From Treponema sp. UBA792 (GTDB lineage: Bacteria > Spirochaetota > Spirochaetia > Treponematales > Treponemataceae): 7,396 nucleotides of DNA. This document shows, piece after piece, positions 4,668 through 7,396 of this stretch (positions within the stretch are counted from its first letter, which is position 1; every line of letters begins with the position of its first letter). A program made the translations under genes and the position numbers. The stretch is taken from NCBI GenBank assembly GCA_002296965.1, contig DBIW01000022.1, positions 597-7,992 on the forward strand, in the 5' to 3' direction. The notes under the pieces were generated by a model. It did not search any database, had not been told where the DNA came from, and was given only the letters and a program-made list of their open reading frames with translations.

Positions 4668-6596
4668 ATGGCGTATGTAAAAAATCTTTTTGATCAGAAT
4701 TTCATCCAGTATGCAAGCTATGTAATCAGGGACAGGGCGATTCCTGAACTTATCGACGGCCTTAAGCCGGTTCAGAGAAGAATTCTCCACACTCTTATTG
4801 AAAATGACGACGGAAAACTAACAAAAGTCGCGAACATCGTCGGAAAATGCATGGCATATCATCCGCACGGAGACGCCTCGATTTACACAGCCCTCGTGAA
4901 CCTTGCGAACAAGGAACTTTTTATAGAGAAGCAGGGAAATTTCGGAAACATGCTCACCGGAGACGAGGCCTCTGCTCCGCGTTACATTGAGTGCCGCCTA
5001 AAGCCGGTGACCAAGGAAATTCTGTACAATCCCAAAATAACACAGTATGTGCCAAGCTACGACGGACGCGCAAAGGAGCCTCTTGTGTTCCGGGCAAAGC
5101 TTCCGCTTGTCCTGATTCTTGGAGCGGAGGGAATCGCCGTCGGAATGAGCACATACATTCTGAGCCACAACATCCACGAAGTGATTGACGCAGAGAAAAA
5201 ATGTCTGCGCGGAGAAAAATTCCAGCTTTTTCCGGATTTTCAGACCGGCGGACTTATAGATGTCTCGGACTACAGGGACGGACTTGGAAAAATAGTCACC
5301 AGGGCGCGGCTCGACACCTCCGACGAAAAGAAAATCACCATAACGGAGCTCCCATACGGCTCGACCACCGAATCCCTGATGGACTCGATAGAACGCGCCG
5401 CGAAAAACGGAAAGGTAAAAATCGCGTCGATAAATGACTTCACATCGGACAAGGTGAACATTGAGATAAAGCTTCCGCGCGGAGTCTACGCAAAGGACGT
5501 CGTGAATCCGCTCTATGCATTCACCGACTGCGAGCAGACGCTTTACTGCAACCTTCTTGTGATAAAGGACAATATGCCGGTGCAGATGACCTGCACCCAG
5601 GTGATAGAATTCCATGCGAAGCAGCTCGTCGGCGTCCTGAAAGATGAGCTGGAACTTGAAAAATCGGAGCTGACGGACAAGCTTCATCTGAGGACGCTGG
5701 AAAGAATTTTCGTCGAGGAGAGAATTTACAAGCAGATTGAGCTGATGAAGACCGCCGCGGCCGTGGCAAAAGCGGTGAAGGACGGATTTATTCCGTTCAA
5801 GGCGGAGCTGCTGCGTCCGGTGTCGGATGAGGATGTCGAATTCCTGCTTAAAATTCCAATCAGAAGAATCTCTCTTTACGACATGAACAAGAACAAGCAG
5901 GAAGTAAAGGCCATAAACGAAAGAATCAGGCAGATAAACAGGCTTCTCAAAAATCTTGTGGAATACGCGGTCTCTTGGCTCGATGATATAGAGAAAAAAA
6001 TCACCTCGGAGGATTCAGCGCGCAAAACCGAAATAACGGACATCCGTGCCGTGGACGTAAAGACCGTGGTCAGACGCGACACTCCGCTCAGATTTGATCC
6101 GAAAAGCGGCTACCTGGGAACAGGAGTTCCGGGCGGCGAGGAACTTTTAAAAATCACGCCGTTCGACCGCATAATATTCGTAAGAAAAAGCGGATTCTTT
6201 TCCGTAGTGGAAAATCCGGACAAAATATTCGTGGGGCCCGGAATCTGGTTCTGCGGACTTGCCGACAAGGAAAGCCTGTCGAAAATTCTGTTCACCGTAA
6301 TCTACCGCGAGCCGGAAAACGGATTGGTGTCAATAAAACGATGCCGGGTAACCGCATACATAATGAACCGCGACTACTTCCTTGCGCCCGACGGAGCTGA
6401 AATCCTTCATGTCGACACAAGGAAAAATTTCACGTTCACGCTGAACTATGTCAAAAAGCCAAGAATGAAAATATTTTCAGAAAAATTCAAAGCCCAGGAC
6501 TACGAGGAAAAATCATTCAAGGCGAAGGGCGTCCGCGTGTCTCCAAAGGAAGTTCAGTCTGTCTCCGTTTCCGCCGCAAAGGAAAAAACAGAATAG
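4668..6596 (+). CDS. parC: DNA topoisomerase IV subunit A (ParC-like, short C-terminal domain)
   Basis: This is a type IIA topoisomerase cleavage subunit. With its ATPase partner (ParE or GyrB, not in the window) it passes one DNA duplex through another, which for topoisomerase IV mainly unlinks replicated chromosomes. The breakage-reunion core covers about residues 5-445. It contains YASYVIRDRAIPELIDGLKP (15-34), YHPHGDASIY (64-73), QGNFGNMLTGDE (89-100), catalytic Tyr106 in APRYIECRL, and GAEGIAVGMS (152-161). Block order and wording, especially HPHGDASI, LPYGSTTESL and the C-terminal KSFKAKGVRVSPKEV, resemble ParC of Bacteroidetes more than GyrA. No GyrA box (QRRGGKG) is present. At 642 residues it is shorter than E. 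coli ParC (752) or GyrA (875), with only about 190 residues after the core. The residues matching GyrA Ser83 and Asp87 are Ala70 and Thr74. It heads a two-gene unit with yigZ. Gyrase A is the alternative call but less likely. Confidence 0.88.
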   Translation: MAYVKNLFDQNFIQYASYVIRDRAIPELIDGLKPVQRRILHTLIENDDGKLTKVANIVGKCMAYHPHGDASIYTALVNLANKELFIEKQGNFGNMLTGDEASAPRYIECRLKPVTKEILYNPKITQYVPSYDGRAKEPLVFRAKLPLVLILGAEGIAVGMSTYILSHNIHEVIDAEKKCLRGEKFQLFPDFQTGGLIDVSDYRDGLGKIVTRARLDTSDEKKITITELPYGSTTESLMDSIERAAKNGKVKIASINDFTSDKVNIEIKLPRGVYAKDVVNPLYAFTDCEQTLYCNLLVIKDNMPVQMTCTQVIEFHAKQLVGVLKDELELEKSELTDKLHLRTLERIFVEERIYKQIELMKTAAAVAKAVKDGFIPFKAELLRPVSDEDVEFLLKIPIRRISLYDMNKNKQEVKAINERIRQINRLLKNLVEYAVSWLDDIEKKITSEDSARKTEITDIRAVDVKTVVRRDTPLRFDPKSGYLGTGVPGGEELLKITPFDRIIFVRKSGFFSVVENPDKIFVGPGIWFCGLADKESLSKILFTVIYREPENGLVSIKRCRVTAYIMNRDYFLAPDGAEILHVDTRKNFTFTLNYVKKPRMKIFSEKFKAQDYEEKSFKAKGVRVSPKEVQSVSVSAAKEKTE

Positions 6597-7178
6597 ATGG
6601 ACATCCTTGAAAGGCACGTGGCCGCGGAAATCTCCGTAAAAAATTCACGTTTTCTTGCCGAACTGATTCCGTGCTCGACACAAAACGGCGCGCGCGCTCT
6701 GATAAAAGCCCAGAAAGAAAAATACAGTGATGCGACCCACGTTGTACACGCATTCATAATAGGAAAATCCTCCGAAATCCTCGGAATGAGCGATGACGGC
6801 GAACCGTCCGGAACTGCCGGGCGGCCTGTACTTGACGTGCTGAGAGGTCAGGGCTTTACAAATGCGCTCCTGACTGTGACACGGTGGTTCGGCGGAACGC
6901 TGCTCGGAACCGGAGGACTGGTCAAAGCCTACAGCTCCAGCGCAAAGGAAGTCACGGAAAAGGCAAGAGCGGAAGGCGCGATAGTTCCCCTTGTCGAATA
7001 CACAGAATTCTCGGTCACCGCGGACTACAGCCTGCACGGACAGCTCCTACACGAATTCGGAAAATGGCACACAAAGGATATTGCGGAAGAATTCGGCACA
7101 GAAGTGGAAATACACGGAAAAATCCGCACCGATGAATACGACGCTTTCCGAAATAATTTCTCAAGATTTTTTACCTAA
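6597..7178 (+). CDS. yigZ: YigZ/IMPACT family protein
   Basis: The 193-residue product matches the YigZ (UPF0029) family, close to E. coli YigZ (204 residues). The N-terminal IMPACT-like domain covers about 1-120 and holds the signature DDGEPSGTAGRPVLDVL (66-82) plus the RWFGGTLLGTGGLVKAY block (96-112). The C-terminal part (about 135-193) fits the ferredoxin-like DUF1949 domain. The biochemical role of bacterial members is not settled; eukaryotic IMPACT proteins regulate the Gcn2 kinase, and a nucleic-acid or ribosome link is only suspected. The start codon directly follows the parC stop (TAGATG), so translation is probably coupled, and there is no good ribosome site of its own (AGGA is 13 bases away). 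No signal peptide or membrane segment is seen. Confidence 0.93.
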   Translation: MDILERHVAAEISVKNSRFLAELIPCSTQNGARALIKAQKEKYSDATHVVHAFIIGKSSEILGMSDDGEPSGTAGRPVLDVLRGQGFTNALLTVTRWFGGTLLGTGGLVKAYSSSAKEVTEKARAEGAIVPLVEYTEFSVTADYSLHGQLLHEFGKWHTKDIAEEFGTEVEIHGKIRTDEYDAFRNNFSRFFT

Positions 7179-7215
7179 AAAAATTCTCCCGGCGGACGCG
7201 GGGACCGTGCGGAAT

Positions 7216-7243
7216 CTCCGGAATTACGGCATTCTCTCCGGAG
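7216..7243. repeat. CTCCGGA inverted repeat downstream of yigZ
   Basis: CTCCGGA (7216-7222) and TCCGGAG (7237-7243) form a perfect seven-pair stem with a 14-base loop. Because TCCGGA is itself palindromic, TCTCCGGA also recurs directly at 7215-7222 and 7235-7242. No T-run follows on either strand, so I do not call it an intrinsic terminator. It may be a 3'-end hairpin of the parC-yigZ transcript. Confidence 0.4.
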
Positions 7244-7260
7244 CGGCAGGGGGATTTCAG

Positions 7261-7335
7261 GCTAAATTTAGCTTAACGCGCCGCGGAATTTAGCTAAAGC
7301 GTCCCTGGATTTTGCACGTCATCCGTATAGCTTAA
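7261..7335. repeat. Three spaced TAGCTTAA/TAGCTAAA repeats
   Basis: AATTTAGCT occurs at 7265-7273 and 7287-7295, exactly 22 bases apart, with further similarity on the 3' side (TTAACGCG against AAAGCGT). A third partial copy, TATAGCTTAA, lies at 7326-7335. The first copy sits in the perfect palindrome GCTAAATTTAGC (7261-7272), and the second contains TTTAGCTAAA (7289-7298). Spacing of about two helical turns fits a protein-binding site upstream of a gene beyond the right edge, but this is inference. Confidence 0.4.
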
Positions 7336-7396
7336 TCTGATAATTTTCTGTTATATTCTCCGCAGGCTTTCGTTTTTTGCGCGGTTTCTCCGTCCG

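Larger units (their letters stand above)
7179..7396. other. Intergenic end of window, no supported gene
   Basis: No coding frame with family resemblance was recognised in these 218 bases. An open frame overlapping here is a shadow that begins inside yigZ. The stretch holds an inverted repeat at 7216-7243, TAGCT-type repeats at 7261-7335, and AT-rich sequence with GATAAT (7339-7344) and TATATT (7352-7357) that could be -10 elements of a gene to the right. No well-spaced -35 box goes with either. No convincing T-tailed terminator for parC-yigZ was found. Confidence 0.5.

Noticed and set aside
4998..5687. Minus-strand open frame of 229 codons inside parC
   Set aside because: It is an antisense shadow of the well-supported parC core and has no family motif. 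The same applies to smaller frames opposite glnN and yigZ and the 215-codon alternative frame at 2622-3269.

Overview
The window is a chromosomal housekeeping segment from a bacterium with sigma70-type promoters and roughly balanced GC content (judged by eye). The best guess is a gut or rumen treponeme or related spirochaete. This rests on the combination of a type III glutamine synthetase, a short topoisomerase IV A subunit of the kind found in Bacteroidetes, a long cofactor-independent phosphoglycerate mutase and tRNA genes without an encoded CCA. Several TTGACA/TATAAT-like promoters argue against Bacteroidetes itself, whose promoters differ. The taxonomic call is inference only; no rRNA or lineage marker is present.

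Left half, minus strand (about 1-2306). Reading leftwards from a divergent promoter region, the order is tRNA-Thr(CGU), a MutT/MutX-type NUDIX hydrolase starting 21 bases after the tRNA, tRNA-Val(CAC) with its own promoter, and gpmI. The gpmI gene runs off the left edge and lacks about its last 100 codons. Both tRNAs are followed directly by a run of seven or more T residues.

Right half, plus strand (about 2343-7178). glnN (type III glutamine synthetase) is transcribed from a strong predicted promoter through a short leader. The leader contains a full intrinsic terminator before the start codon and an alternative hairpin that would disrupt it. This looks like a transcription attenuator and is the most interesting regulatory element here. 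After glnN comes another terminator. Its T-run overlaps the -35 box of a consensus promoter (TTGACA, 17 bp, TATAAT) that drives a parC-like gene and a yigZ/IMPACT-family gene, whose stop and start codons abut.

The last 218 bases hold no gene I can support, but contain spaced TAGCTTAA/TAGCTAAA-type repeats and a CTCCGGA inverted repeat, possibly the regulatory region of a gene to the right.

The genes cover glycolysis, nucleotide-pool sanitation, translation, nitrogen assimilation and chromosome decatenation, and do not form one pathway. I see no mobile element, CRISPR array, defence system or biosynthetic cluster. All hairpins and promoters were read by eye, with no energies computed.
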